DNA from: an uncultured Eubacteriales bacterium
GTDB taxonomy: Bacteria; Bacillota; Clostridia; Oscillospirales; CAG-382
Assembly: GCA_934444645.1 (NCBI GenBank)
Contig: CAKSCV010000003.1
Coordinates: 1-64,000, forward strand
Direction: 5' to 3'
Length of the DNA: 64,000 bases
The number at the start of each line of letters is the position of its first letter. Within the stretch, counting starts at the first letter, position 1. The position numbers and the translations under genes were made by a program. Under the pieces are notes generated by a model. That model was given only the letters and a program-made list of their open reading frames with translations, had not been told where the DNA came from and did no database searches. Of this stretch, positions 39,931-48,964 are shown one piece after another.

Positions 39931-41000
39931 ATACCTTTGGAAATAAACTAAAAGTGACCGTTTTCGGGGAATCCCATGCCGAAGCCATCGGCGTAACGGT
40001 GGACGGACTGCCTGCCGGAACACCGATCGACGAAACGTATATACAGTCGCTTCTCGACCTGCGTGCGCCGGGCAAGAGCGACACCGCCACGCGCCGCAAA
40101 GAGCCGGATAAAGCCGAATTTTTATCCGGTGTTAAGGACGGCTGTACCTGCGGCGGCAGTGTTGCGGTCCTTATCCGCAACACCGACACCCGTTCGGGCG
40201 ATTATGCGTCTCTTGAAGGCAAACCGCGCCCGTCACACGCCGATTATCCGGCTATGGTGAAATACGGAAACGCCATCGATCGCCGCGGCGGCGGTCAGTT
40301 TTCCGGCAGACTTACCGCACCGCTCGTTATCGCAGGCGGCATCGTTCTGCCGCTTCTTGAGCAAAAAGGCATTTCTATTGCCGCGCATATTGCTTCTGTC
40401 GGAAACGTGCGTGACGAGGCGTTCGATACGCTCGACGACCAGCCGGAGCTTATGCAAAAGTTAAATGCCATGCCGTTTGCCGTCATTGACGAAAATGCCG
40501 GTGAAAGTATGCGTGCTTGCATTCGCGCTGCCGCCGCCAAGGGAGATTCGATCGGCGGAAGCATTGAATGCAAGGTGACGGGACTTCCGGTCGGCACCGG
40601 CTCTCCCATGTTCGACGGCATCGAAAATGCCGTTTCCCGTGCGGTTTTTGCCGTTCCTGCCGTGAAAGGCATCGAATTCGGCGTCGGCTTTGACGGCGTC
40701 GCCTTACATGGCTCGGAATACAACGACGCGTATTATTACGATAAAAACGGAAATGTGCGCACACGCACAAACCACGCCGGCGGTATCTGCGGCGGTATGG
40801 CCACCGGAATGCCGGTGATTTTCCGCGTTTGCGTCAAACCAACGCCGTCCATTTCTTTAGAACAGGACACGGTGGACATGAACACCAAAGAAAACGTGAA
40901 AATCGCCATTCACGGCCGTCATGACCCGTGCATTGTGCCGCGCGCCGTGAGTGTTATCCGCGCCGTTACGGCACTTGCGTTATACGAATTAACAGATTAA
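39927..41000 (+). CDS. aroC: Chorismate synthase
   Basis: FMN-dependent trans-elimination of phosphate from EPSP giving chorismate. 357 residues. N-terminal FGESHAEAIGVTVDGLPAG, then RRGGGQFSGRLTA, and the late RTNHAGGICGGMATG region, all family signatures. The start overlaps the aroA stop by 4 bp with GGAGGG upstream. Spacing to pheA is 10 bp. Confidence 0.96.
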   Translation: MNTFGNKLKVTVFGESHAEAIGVTVDGLPAGTPIDETYIQSLLDLRAPGKSDTATRRKEPDKAEFLSGVKDGCTCGGSVAVLIRNTDTRSGDYASLEGKPRPSHADYPAMVKYGNAIDRRGGGQFSGRLTAPLVIAGGIVLPLLEQKGISIAAHIASVGNVRDEAFDTLDDQPELMQKLNAMPFAVIDENAGESMRACIRAAAAKGDSIGGSIECKVTGLPVGTGSPMFDGIENAVSRAVFAVPAVKGIEFGVGFDGVALHGSEYNDAYYYDKNGNVRTRTNHAGGICGGMATGMPVIFRVCVKPTPSISLEQDTVDMNTKENVKIAIHGRHDPCIVPRAVSVIRAVTALALYELTD

Positions 41001-41010
41001 GAGGTTCAAT

Positions 41011-42225
41011 ATGGAAACAAACGCAGACTATACCAAGCCGCTCGATCTTACGGAGCTTCGCGGCAAAATCGACGCGCTCGACAACGAGCTTGCATCGCTT
41101 TTTGTGCGCCGTATGGCACTTTGCGCCGAGGTTGCCGCTTATAAAAAACAGACTGCCAAGGCTGTGCGCGATGCTTCGCGCGAAAACGCCATTGTCGCAC
41201 GTTTGACCGACGGCCTTTCCGAAAAAGATGCCATAGCCGTCGATAAGCTATACCGCGCGATCTTCGAAATCAGCCGTGCAAGCCAACAGGAGCTTTTGAC
41301 CGGTGACGTGAAAAACAGCGCTTTGTATGAGGAATTGAAAAACGCGATGGCGCATAAAACCGCTTTCCCGGAAGCCCCGACGGTCGCCTGTCAGGGCGTG
41401 GAGGGCGCGTATTCGTCGCTTGCCTGCCGTAAGCTGTTCAAGCAGCCTGAAATTCTGTATTTCAAGGATTTTGAAGGCGTGTTCCGCAGCGTGGAATCCG
41501 GTCTTTGCCGCTATGGCGTGCTGCCGTTTGAAAACAGCATTCACGGCAGTGTCACCGAGGTGTACGACCGCCTTTCGAGCGGCCGTGTGAAGGTTGCCGC
41601 ATCGGTAAAGCTGCCGATCCACCATGCGCTTTTGGCGGCAAAAGGCGCATCGCTTGACGATATTACTGAGATCTATTCGCACAAACAGGCCATCGGCCAG
41701 TGCAGTGACTTTTTGACCGCGCACCGGCATATCAAGGTGAATATTTGCGAAAATACCGCCGTTGCCGCCAAACGGGTATCCGAAAGCGGCCGACGCGATA
41801 TTGCCGCACTCTCTTCGGAGGCCTGTGCCGCGCTGTACGGTTTGGATATTCTCGGCCGCGATTTGCAGAACAGCGATGTTAACTACACCATGTTCTATTG
41901 CATTACGAAAAACCTTGAAATCGCGGGAGAGGTGGATAAGGCGGCGTTCATGTTCAACGTCCCTAATCGCACCGGCTCGCTTGCCGATGTGCTTGGGCGT
42001 TTTGCCGCCTACGGCATCAACCTAATCAAAATCGAAAGCAAACCCATCTGCGGTAAGGATTTCGAGTTTATGTTCTATGCCGAAGCCGACTGCAAGGGGC
42101 TGGACGAGCCGCTTGTGCGGCTTTTGTGCGAGCTGTCCGAATCGCTTGAGGTGTTCCACCTCATCGGCGCGTATAAAGAGCTTGCACCCGAAGATACGCA
42201 AGCGGAAAAGGCGGTGAAAGCATGA
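41011..42225 (+). CDS. pheA: Bifunctional chorismate mutase/prephenate dehydratase
   Basis: P-protein making phenylpyruvate from chorismate. 404 residues: an AroQ-type chorismate mutase (about 12-92, LRGKIDALDNELASLFVRRM), prephenate dehydratase (about 118-300, VACQGVEGAYS, PFENSIHGSV), and a C-terminal ACT domain (about 312-390, NRTGSLADVLGRFAAYGINL) for phenylalanine feedback. Oddly, the dehydratase signature usually read as T-R-F is NYTMF here, with Met in place of Arg. AGAGG precedes the ATG. Its stop overlaps the start of the aroE-aroK gene. Confidence 0.95.
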   Translation: METNADYTKPLDLTELRGKIDALDNELASLFVRRMALCAEVAAYKKQTAKAVRDASRENAIVARLTDGLSEKDAIAVDKLYRAIFEISRASQQELLTGDVKNSALYEELKNAMAHKTAFPEAPTVACQGVEGAYSSLACRKLFKQPEILYFKDFEGVFRSVESGLCRYGVLPFENSIHGSVTEVYDRLSSGRVKVAASVKLPIHHALLAAKGASLDDITEIYSHKQAIGQCSDFLTAHRHIKVNICENTAVAAKRVSESGRRDIAALSSEACAALYGLDILGRDLQNSDVNYTMFYCITKNLEIAGEVDKAAFMFNVPNRTGSLADVLGRFAAYGINLIKIESKPICGKDFEFMFYAEADCKGLDEPLVRLLCELSESLEVFHLIGAYKELAPEDTQAEKAVKA

Positions 42226-43490
42226 GCGAATACGGCCTTTGCGGAAAAACCTTAAAGCACAGCTATTCCGAAATCATCCACAATCTCTTAGGCAATCACG
42301 ATTATGCGCTTTTGAATATGTCAAAGGATGACTTCTATGCTTTCATGAAAAAGCGAGCCTTTCGCGGTGTCAACGTCACCATCCCCTATAAAACCGATGC
42401 GCTTGCCGCGTGCGATGAGGTTTCGCCCGAAGCCGCAAAAATCGGCTCTGTCAACACCGTCATCAACCGTTCCGGCAGACTTTACGGCTACAATACCGAT
42501 TATTTCGGCTTTTCGTATATGCTTGACCTGGCAAAAATCGATGTTACCGGCAAAAAAACGCTTGTTCTCGGCACGGGCGGCACCAGCCTGACGGCGCGTC
42601 ACGTGCTTGCCGACCGCAAAGCAGCCGCACTTCTCATCGTGTCGCGTACCGGTACGCTTAACTATCAAAACGTTTACGAGCACACGGATGCTGAGATCAT
42701 CGTCAATACCACGCCGGTCGGGATGTTCCCAAACAACGGCGAAAGCCCGATCGATATCACCGGGTTTCCAAAACTCTGCGGCGCGGTGGACGTGATCTAC
42801 AATCCGCTTCGCACCGCTTTTATCAGTCAGGCACTTTCGCTCGGAATTCCGGCGGTGAGCGGTCTTTCCATGCTTGTGGCGCAAGCCGTGGCGGCACACG
42901 AATATTTCTTTGACAAACCGTTTGCAAACCGCACGCAGGTCATTGAGGATGTCCTCAGGCAGTGCACCGCGCGCGTGTGCAACCTCGTGCTTGTCGGAAT
43001 GCCGGGCAGCGGCAAAACCACCGTCGGAAAAAGAATCGCTGCGCTTACCGGTCTGCCGTTTTACGATGCCGACGATGTTTTTGCCGAAACCTTCGGCAAA
43101 ACGCCGGAACAGGTCATTAACCAAGACGGCGAAGCCGTTTTCCGCGACATGGAAACGGACGTGTTAAAGGAGTTGACCAAGCGTTCCGGCTGTATCATCG
43201 CCACCGGCGGCGGCGCGGTCAAAAAGGCGGAAAACCGCGTGCTTCTGAAGCAGAACGGCTATGTCGCCTATATCGAGCGTGATGTGGAAAAGCTGGCTAC
43301 CGACGGCAGACCCCTGTCGGCAGGCGGCGCGGAACACTTAAAAAAGCTGTTTGCCGAGCGTGACGGCCTGTATAAAGATGTTGCCGACCGGTGCTTTCCG
43401 ATAGGCGAAAATCCGGAAAAATGCGCCGAAGAAATTGTGAAAGCATTCGGTTTTGCCTGCAAAAGCGGGGAAACGGAGGATGGGGAATAA
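42222..43490 (+). CDS. aroE: Fused shikimate dehydrogenase and shikimate kinase
   Basis: A 422-residue AroE-AroK fusion covering two pathway steps. Residues 1-250 are shikimate dehydrogenase: KHSYSEIIHN, NVTIPYK with the catalytic Lys, GYNTDYFGF, NAD(P) loop VLGTGGTSLTA, and NTTPVGMFP. Residues 256-415 are shikimate kinase: P-loop LVGMPGSGKTTVGK (about 258-271), DADDVFAE, FRDMETDVL with the substrate Arg, GGGAV, and lid region RPLSAGG. Both halves keep their active residues. ATGA overlap with pheA. The order in the chain is the reverse of the reaction distance but allows 3-dehydroshikimate to shikimate to shikimate 3-phosphate in one protein. Confidence 0.94.
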   Translation: MSEYGLCGKTLKHSYSEIIHNLLGNHDYALLNMSKDDFYAFMKKRAFRGVNVTIPYKTDALAACDEVSPEAAKIGSVNTVINRSGRLYGYNTDYFGFSYMLDLAKIDVTGKKTLVLGTGGTSLTARHVLADRKAAALLIVSRTGTLNYQNVYEHTDAEIIVNTTPVGMFPNNGESPIDITGFPKLCGAVDVIYNPLRTAFISQALSLGIPAVSGLSMLVAQAVAAHEYFFDKPFANRTQVIEDVLRQCTARVCNLVLVGMPGSGKTTVGKRIAALTGLPFYDADDVFAETFGKTPEQVINQDGEAVFRDMETDVLKELTKRSGCIIATGGGAVKKAENRVLLKQNGYVAYIERDVEKLATDGRPLSAGGAEHLKKLFAERDGLYKDVADRCFPIGENPEKCAEEIVKAFGFACKSGETEDGE

Positions 43491-43491
43491 T

Positions 43492-43932
43492 ATGAAAATT
43501 CTTGTGATCAACGGCCCGAATCTGAATATGCTCGGTATTCGGGAGCCGGATATTTACGGCAAAAACACCTATGCCGAGCTTGTGAAAAAGGTGACCGATT
43601 TTGCACAAAGCCGCGGCCACACGGTCGAATGCTTTCAATCCAACCATGAGGGCGCCATCGTCGATAAGATTCAAGAGGCTTATGGAAATTTCGATGGCAT
43701 CGTCATCAATCCGGCGGCCTATACCCACACAAGCGTCGCCATTTTGGATGCACTCAAATGCGTCGCGCTTCCGGCTGTCGAGGTGCATATTTCGGATATT
43801 TCAACGCGCGAGGAGTTCCGCAAGCATTCCTTTGTTTCACCGGCGTGCATCGCCACCATCAAGGGACTCGGCTTTGACGGCTATACCGAGGCGGTAAAGA
43901 TATTGGAAGCACATTTTGCAAAACAGAACTGA
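43492..43932 (+). CDS. aroQ: Type II 3-dehydroquinate dehydratase
   Basis: Converts 3-dehydroquinate to 3-dehydroshikimate; the type II enzyme is a dodecamer. 146 residues. NGPNLNMLGIREPDIYG contains the catalytic Tyr/Arg region, QSNHEGAIVDKIQEA the substrate loop, INPAAYTHTSVAI the anion site with the catalytic His, and EVHISDISTREEFRKHS the end of the site. The start at 43492 lies 1 bp after the aroE-aroK stop; the ribosome site GGAGG is in the preceding gene. Last gene of the operon. Confidence 0.96.
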   Translation: MKILVINGPNLNMLGIREPDIYGKNTYAELVKKVTDFAQSRGHTVECFQSNHEGAIVDKIQEAYGNFDGIVINPAAYTHTSVAILDALKCVALPAVEVHISDISTREEFRKHSFVSPACIATIKGLGFDGYTEAVKILEAHFAKQN

Positions 43933-43947
43933 TATGGCAATATGGCA

Positions 43948-43987
43948 AAAAAGCAGGCACATTCGTTTTTGGAAGGTGCCTGCTTTT
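43948..43987. terminator. Bidirectional terminator ending the aromatic operon
   Basis: AAAAGCAGGCAC pairs with GTGCCTGCTTTT around a loop of about 15 bases. It also serves the converging AlkD-like gene. Confidence 0.92.
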
Positions 43988-43989
43988 CC

Positions 43990-44682
43990 TTATCGTTTCA
44001 ACGTTTTCAGATACACCTTTTGCTCATCGGTTATCCGAAAGCTTTCGCGTGCCTTTTGAATAGCCTTGTTGTGCGTCCAAACGTCAAGCTTGTGCTCTGA
44101 AAGAATCGTCAGTGCTGCGTCATACTGCTTTGCCAGTGCCGTGGCAAAGAACCAGGCAATCATCATGTTGACATAGTATTCCTCCGAACGCACCGATGCG
44201 GCAAGTGTCAGATACGCCGGCTTGAAATGCTCGTCGAGATAGTATCGCATGAGCGTGCCGAGTCCGTACCGCACGGTGTAGGTTCTGTCCGACGCAATCC
44301 ATGACTCAATGTGCGGCAGAAGTGCCTCGGTATGCTTGGCAAATACCTTTGGTGCAAACGCGTCACAGGTCGCCCAGTTGTCGATGTGCGGCAAAAACGC
44401 TTCGAGTGCTGCGAGAGCTTGGTCGAAATCCCGGATTTTTTCGATGAGAAATGCGTGCAGATTGTTTTCTTCATAATAGGTGTGCGGAAGTGTCGCAAGA
44501 AAGTCCGCCGCATCGGGCGTTTTGGCATAGTCCGAAGCAAAATGCCGCAAAACCGGCGTGCGGATGCCGATGACCGTTTCACACGGCACGGTCGGAATCA
44601 GCTTTTCATGAAACGCCTTATAGCTTGTGTCCTGCAAGGCAAATAATGCATTGTGCAAGGCCTTTGTCTGTATGTCGTTCAT
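43990..44682 (-). CDS. AlkD-like DNA alkylation repair protein
   Basis: A 230-residue all-helical HEAT-like repeat protein of the DNA_alkylation family, whose members such as AlkD remove bulky or cationic alkylated bases. Family signs include VIGIRTPVLRHFASDYAK near residue 35, ENNLHAFLIEKI, the DNWATCDAFAPKVF segment and the MIAWFFATALAK helix. The start at 44682 is preceded by AGAAGG; upstream in-frame codons have no ribosome site. Some family members are only structural relatives, so activity is inferred. Confidence 0.87.
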   Translation of the reverse strand: MNDIQTKALHNALFALQDTSYKAFHEKLIPTVPCETVIGIRTPVLRHFASDYAKTPDAADFLATLPHTYYEENNLHAFLIEKIRDFDQALAALEAFLPHIDNWATCDAFAPKVFAKHTEALLPHIESWIASDRTYTVRYGLGTLMRYYLDEHFKPAYLTLAASVRSEEYYVNMMIAWFFATALAKQYDAALTILSEHKLDVWTHNKAIQKARESFRITDEQKVYLKTLKR

Positions 44683-44739
44683 GGAAAACCTTCTCTCATC
44701 TGTCATATGAGAACAGTTTACCACAGAAATAACCGTCTG

Positions 44740-47124
44740 TCAAGCGGCCTTGATGCGAATGACCGCCGCGCTTGCGTCGTCCGTGCGTGTGTTGATTTCG
44801 GCGGCACGCTCCAAAATTTTGGCGGCAAGCACCGATGGGTCGCTGGTTTTATCCAATTTCACCAGCTCTGCAAGCCACGCGCCGTCCTCTCCGTTTTGTA
44901 CAATGCCGTCCGACAGCATGAAGATAAGGTCGCCGGGCCGCACGTCAAAACGCGTGCTTTCTGCCGTGAACGAGGACAAAATGCCGACCGGCGGCGTTGC
45001 CGAAACGATTTTATAGAGCTTGCCCTCCCGGAGGATATAGGTTGGTGCTGCACCGGCTTTAACGAAGGAACAGCGTCCGGTCAGAAGATCGGTTTCGAGT
45101 AGATCCACCGTCGAGAAATTTTCGCCGCTCTGAGACAGAAGCACCGTGTTGAGAAGCTCTAAAATGATGGATTTTTTGGTACCGGCGGCAAGCATCTTTT
45201 CCAAAAACAGCGAAGAGAGCCGCGAGGCGGTCGCCGCTCCCATGCCGCTGCCCATGCCGTCGCATAATAACGCATAAAACGTGTTGTCACCGGCTGTCGG
45301 AAACACGACCGTGTCGCCGTTGACCGTGTCGTCCTCTTTGGCTTTCCCGGCGTAGGCGTATTCCGCATGAATGACCTTGGCGCGTTCAAACGAAAGTACA
45401 ATGCCGCCTTTTTCCGATATATCAAAGCTCGGCTCAGTCACGGAAATGCCGCAGGAGGTGCGAATGTACTTTTTGAATTCTTCGGCATTGAACGGGAATC
45501 TATCCAAATTGATGCCGCTGACACGCGTCTTTTTCTCACGGCCGCCAAGACAGATAATGCCGGTAAACGGTACATCCGCGTTGGTCAGGGCCTCGCCGAT
45601 TTTGGCTTCCATGGCGGTGTCACGGCGGCATTTTTGTGCCGAACGCTTTTCCGCGTCCAACATGACCCTTGCCATGCCGGCGTATTGCGAGGACAACAGT
45701 GCCGTGCGGTTGTCGGCGGCACAGGTCACCGACAGACTGCGGTAGGCTGCATTGAGTGCCTCGCACATCGAGTCGAGCCGAATGCATTTGTCGCTCATCT
45801 GCGCGCCGAAATCCTCCGGCTCTGCCGCACGGGCCGATAAAACCGCATACAGTGTTTCTTTTAATTCTTCGGCATCCGTCTTTCGGCGTGCATAGCACAT
45901 TTCGTTGAGCGCACAGCCCACACAAACATCGCCGAAGCATTTGTCCACCGCCGCGGCAACATCGTTTTTGCTCGGATATTTTTTCTTTTCGGCAAGCTTG
46001 GAGAACACCTCGGAAAGGGAAAAGAAGGCATCGCTGAGGTCTTTTTCACAGGTATCACCCGAGCAAGCGTGCTTTTCTTTGCGCGACGGCGGTGCATTTA
46101 ACCGAATAAACTCCGGCATAACACCGCACGCCGGTACAAACAACAGCGCGGCACACAAAACCGATGGAACCAACGCCATGGAGGTACCGAGTCCGGCTGT
46201 GTACGATGCACTGATCCAGAACACGCCGCAAAAGGCCGCAAGAGCCGTAATAAGCCCTTTGGAAAACAGAAATGCCGCTGCCATGCCGGCAAGTCCCATC
46301 GATGCCGAGATCCATGGGGACATACACATCATGCCGCAGACAAATCCTACGATCCCGGCGTGCATAAAGCCGTTTGCCGCTGCAAAGACAAGCGTCAAAA
46401 TGCAGGCGACGATCACTTGCAGATCAAACCCGGAAACCGTGAGCCCCTTAAAGGCACAAGTCACGGCACCCATTAACGCATAGAGGCATATGCTCCGTGT
46501 GCCGAGCTTGCTCTTTTTGGCGAATTTCTCGGTAAACAGCGTCGAAAAAAACACGGTGTAGGCCGCCGCGGTCGCACATAACGCCAAAAACGCCACATAT
46601 TCGTACACCGGCTCACCGCGTCCGGCACAAATGCGGATAACGCCGACCGCTGCACTCACGGCCATGCTTTCGAGAACACGGGCATAGAGGGGTTCGGAAA
46701 ATTTGGAATCGGTGAAAGCTTTTCGTCCGACATACAGCAAAAAGTATAAAATAAACCCGGATAAGGCACTTTGCCGGTCAAAAAAGCAGGATAACGCCGC
46801 ACCGATATAAACAAATAAAACGCTTTTTTCATCGGAAAAGGCGCAGATCGAGGCAATGCCGAACGGCCGGATGGCTTGCGGAAACCGCGCGTATCCCATG
46901 AAGAAACCGAAGAAAACGCGCAAGGCGTACAAGGCATAACGCCGCAAAACCTCCGGCGGCATGCCGCTTTTGGCGGCAGCGTGTAACAGAGCGTTTTTGC
47001 CGCGGCGAAGCGTCGGCGTTATGGATGCGCCGAGTTTTTGCGCGCTTTTTCCGAGTGCTTGTGTCAAGCGACCCGATAAGGATTTTTTTGCGGGCTTTGG
47101 TTGTTTGGATTCGACCTGTTGCAT
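44740..47124 (-). CDS. spoIIE: Stage II sporulation protein E
   Basis: Membrane PP2C phosphatase that dephosphorylates SpoIIAA and so releases sigma-F in the forespore; it also interacts with FtsZ. 794 residues. The N-terminal part (about 75-380) contains around ten hydrophobic helices. A central cysteine-containing FtsZ-interaction segment follows (CSGDTCEKDLSDAF onward), and the C-terminal PP2C domain carries LLCDGMGSGMGAATAS (about 625-640) and FMLSDGIVQNG. The start at 47124 is set by AAAGGAAT. A candidate Spo0A-type promoter with a 22-bp spacer lies about 85 bp upstream. It indicates a spore-forming organism. Confidence 0.93.
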   Translation of the reverse strand: MQQVESKQPKPAKKSLSGRLTQALGKSAQKLGASITPTLRRGKNALLHAAAKSGMPPEVLRRYALYALRVFFGFFMGYARFPQAIRPFGIASICAFSDEKSVLFVYIGAALSCFFDRQSALSGFILYFLLYVGRKAFTDSKFSEPLYARVLESMAVSAAVGVIRICAGRGEPVYEYVAFLALCATAAAYTVFFSTLFTEKFAKKSKLGTRSICLYALMGAVTCAFKGLTVSGFDLQVIVACILTLVFAAANGFMHAGIVGFVCGMMCMSPWISASMGLAGMAAAFLFSKGLITALAAFCGVFWISASYTAGLGTSMALVPSVLCAALLFVPACGVMPEFIRLNAPPSRKEKHACSGDTCEKDLSDAFFSLSEVFSKLAEKKKYPSKNDVAAAVDKCFGDVCVGCALNEMCYARRKTDAEELKETLYAVLSARAAEPEDFGAQMSDKCIRLDSMCEALNAAYRSLSVTCAADNRTALLSSQYAGMARVMLDAEKRSAQKCRRDTAMEAKIGEALTNADVPFTGIICLGGREKKTRVSGINLDRFPFNAEEFKKYIRTSCGISVTEPSFDISEKGGIVLSFERAKVIHAEYAYAGKAKEDDTVNGDTVVFPTAGDNTFYALLCDGMGSGMGAATASRLSSLFLEKMLAAGTKKSIILELLNTVLLSQSGENFSTVDLLETDLLTGRCSFVKAGAAPTYILREGKLYKIVSATPPVGILSSFTAESTRFDVRPGDLIFMLSDGIVQNGEDGAWLAELVKLDKTSDPSVLAAKILERAAEINTRTDDASAAVIRIKAA

Positions 47125-47204
47125 AAAGATATTCCTTTCCGCACATATTTTTTCGTTGTCGGTATAAAATGCGTGCTTTTGGCATATACTGTTCTTTTGC
47201 AAAC

Positions 47205-47238
47205 ATTGTATCACGTTTTTCGTGAAAAATAGGTCGAA
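47205..47238 (-). promoter_or_regulatory. Candidate Spo0A-dependent promoter of spoIIE
   Basis: On the minus strand TACAAT (47205-47210) is preceded after 22 bp by TTCGAC (47233-47238). The plus-strand GGTCGAA at 47232-47238 differs by one base from the 0A box TGTCGAA. Promoters activated by Spo0A in Bacillus, such as spoIIG and spoIIE, have the same 21-22 bp spacing with 0A boxes near -35. Confidence 0.5.
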
Positions 47239-47411
47239 AACGGCGGTAAAACATGTTTTTTTCACGCGAAAAGCCTAAAAGGCAATCTGCGCTGCAGCCG
47301 GAAGTTGCAAAAAACAAGGCCTGCAGGAATCTGCAAGCCTTGGTGAGAGCAACGTGTGTTTGACGGTGCTTAGCCGTGCAAGGGAACAAACGGCAGAATC
47401 ATAGCCGCACG

Positions 47412-48851
47412 TTATCCCACGTAGTTGTAAAGTGCGGTGACTTCGAAAATCTGCACATTGCCGTCCGCGTCGGAGGAAATGCGCCATTCACCGTCCGTAA
47501 AGGTCATAAAGACCTGCAAATGAACCGCGGTAGCTTCCACGGAAAAGTCTACATACAGCCGATTTTCCGAAAGCGTTGTTACGGAGGCGTTGTCGGTGCT
47601 TATGGCGTAACGCGTGCCGAAATGAGCGACTGCCGCTTCATAGGCGGTTTCCACAAGCGACAGTGCACTGACGGTTGACCGATCGTCGAGGTCGTCGCTT
47701 TCGCCCGTGTCAAAGGAATTGGAAGTGTCGTCGGTTTCGGGAGCGTGGACAGAAGAAGGGCTGAATTTTTTTTCGCCGCCACCGCCGCTGCTTTCGCCGC
47801 CACCGCCACTGCCACCGCCGCCACCGCCGCCACTGCCGGTCAAAGCGGAAGACGGGTCGGGAACCTCCTCTGGCGCGGTATCGGCAGCACTGTTCTCTGC
47901 CGTGATTTGGTTGTTGGGCGGCAAAACACCGTCAACGCCGTTTGCGGCGGAATTGTCGTTATTGGTGCTGTTTTCCGCACCGTTTGCGGCGGAATCTTTG
48001 TCTGAAACGTATTCGTTTGTTGTATCACCGCCAACGGCAGAGGTTGCGTTTTCACTGCTCGGTTTCAGCATAAAGAACGAGCCGGAGACGTCATTGGTGC
48101 TTTCGGTCGAGAGACCGTCATTGGTGCTTTCGGTCGTGAGATTGTCGCTGCTTGAGGACGCTGCGGCATTTGTACCGCCGGACTGTGAGTCGGACGAATT
48201 TTGTTTTTCGGAGATGTCGTTCGTGCCGGCAAACTGTACGGTGAGAAGAGGCACTTTTGTCTCTTCTTCGGTGCTTTCGTCGGGAAAAACGGTATCGGCA
48301 GCGTTGGAAAAGGCTTTGTTGTTTGCGCCTTTATCGGTAAGGTAGGCGTTTTCGTCTGAAGCAGCGAGCTCCGACGAGACTTTATCGTCCGCGGCTTTGT
48401 CTGCGTTCCCGGCTGAAAACATGGTTTGCGGCAGCGCCGCTTCGTTAGGCAGCGTATCAAATTTCTTTTGCGCACATATCGTGTTGAAAACGGTGGGCGC
48501 GGCAAGAACGAAAACAACCAAGCAGGCGGCGGCAAGTCCCGCATGGCGGAAAAGACGATGCTTGGGGCTTGCGGAGGATTTTATGCGAAAAGCAGCTTGC
48601 TTTCCGACCTCCTCCATAACCGCATCGGCAAGGGATACGCCGTTTTTGATGAGCGGATCAATGTCTAACGCGGTCAGATCCTTTTTTAAGATTTCCGTTT
48701 CGTTCTGAAACCTCCGGCAGAATTCGCACGTTTTCAAATGTGCCTCTTGCGCACGGCTGAGCGGTTTTTCGTCGGCGAGAGCCAAACGTGTGCTCTCACA
48801 AAGATTCTCTTCGTCAACTTCAAATTCCGTGCCGCCGGTTGAATGTTTCAT
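47412..48851 (-). CDS. Anti-sigma factor-like membrane protein with zinc-finger domain and glycine runs
   Basis: About 479 residues. The N-terminal 65 residues form a putative zf-HC2 anti-sigma domain (HLKTCEFCRRF). One membrane helix is at about 105-125. A long Ser/Thr/Asn/Asp-rich outer linker contains repeats such as TESTNDGLSTESTNDV and glycine runs (GSGGGGGGGSGGGG). A folded C-terminal domain of about 95 residues follows (SLVETAYEAAVAHFGTRY). The start at 48851 follows GGAGG. It lies directly downstream of an ECF sigma gene, so it most likely holds that sigma factor inactive until a wall or envelope signal arrives. Confidence 0.82.
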   Translation of the reverse strand: MKHSTGGTEFEVDEENLCESTRLALADEKPLSRAQEAHLKTCEFCRRFQNETEILKKDLTALDIDPLIKNGVSLADAVMEEVGKQAAFRIKSSASPKHRLFRHAGLAAACLVVFVLAAPTVFNTICAQKKFDTLPNEAALPQTMFSAGNADKAADDKVSSELAASDENAYLTDKGANNKAFSNAADTVFPDESTEEETKVPLLTVQFAGTNDISEKQNSSDSQSGGTNAAASSSSDNLTTESTNDGLSTESTNDVSGSFFMLKPSSENATSAVGGDTTNEYVSDKDSAANGAENSTNNDNSAANGVDGVLPPNNQITAENSAADTAPEEVPDPSSALTGSGGGGGGGSGGGGESSGGGGEKKFSPSSVHAPETDDTSNSFDTGESDDLDDRSTVSALSLVETAYEAAVAHFGTRYAISTDNASVTTLSENRLYVDFSVEATAVHLQVFMTFTDGEWRISSDADGNVQIFEVTALYNYVG

Positions 48852-48891
48852 GTCGCGCACCTCCTTTCGGTGTTTTTGAAAAATGGGAGGA

Positions 48892-48930
48892 TGAAAGCGT
48901 TTCTTAAGATTTTCTTAATTTTCGCTTTCA
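48892..48930. other. Hairpin between the sigma and anti-sigma genes
   Basis: TGAAAGCG and CGCTTTCA pair over 8 bp with inner TTAAGA/TCTTAA pairs. It lies just upstream of the anti-sigma ribosome site, with no U-tract, so it may tune the ratio of the two proteins. Confidence 0.5.
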
Positions 48931-48964
48931 CCTATTGGACGCAAAGCCCTGCTAAAAAGTTCCG

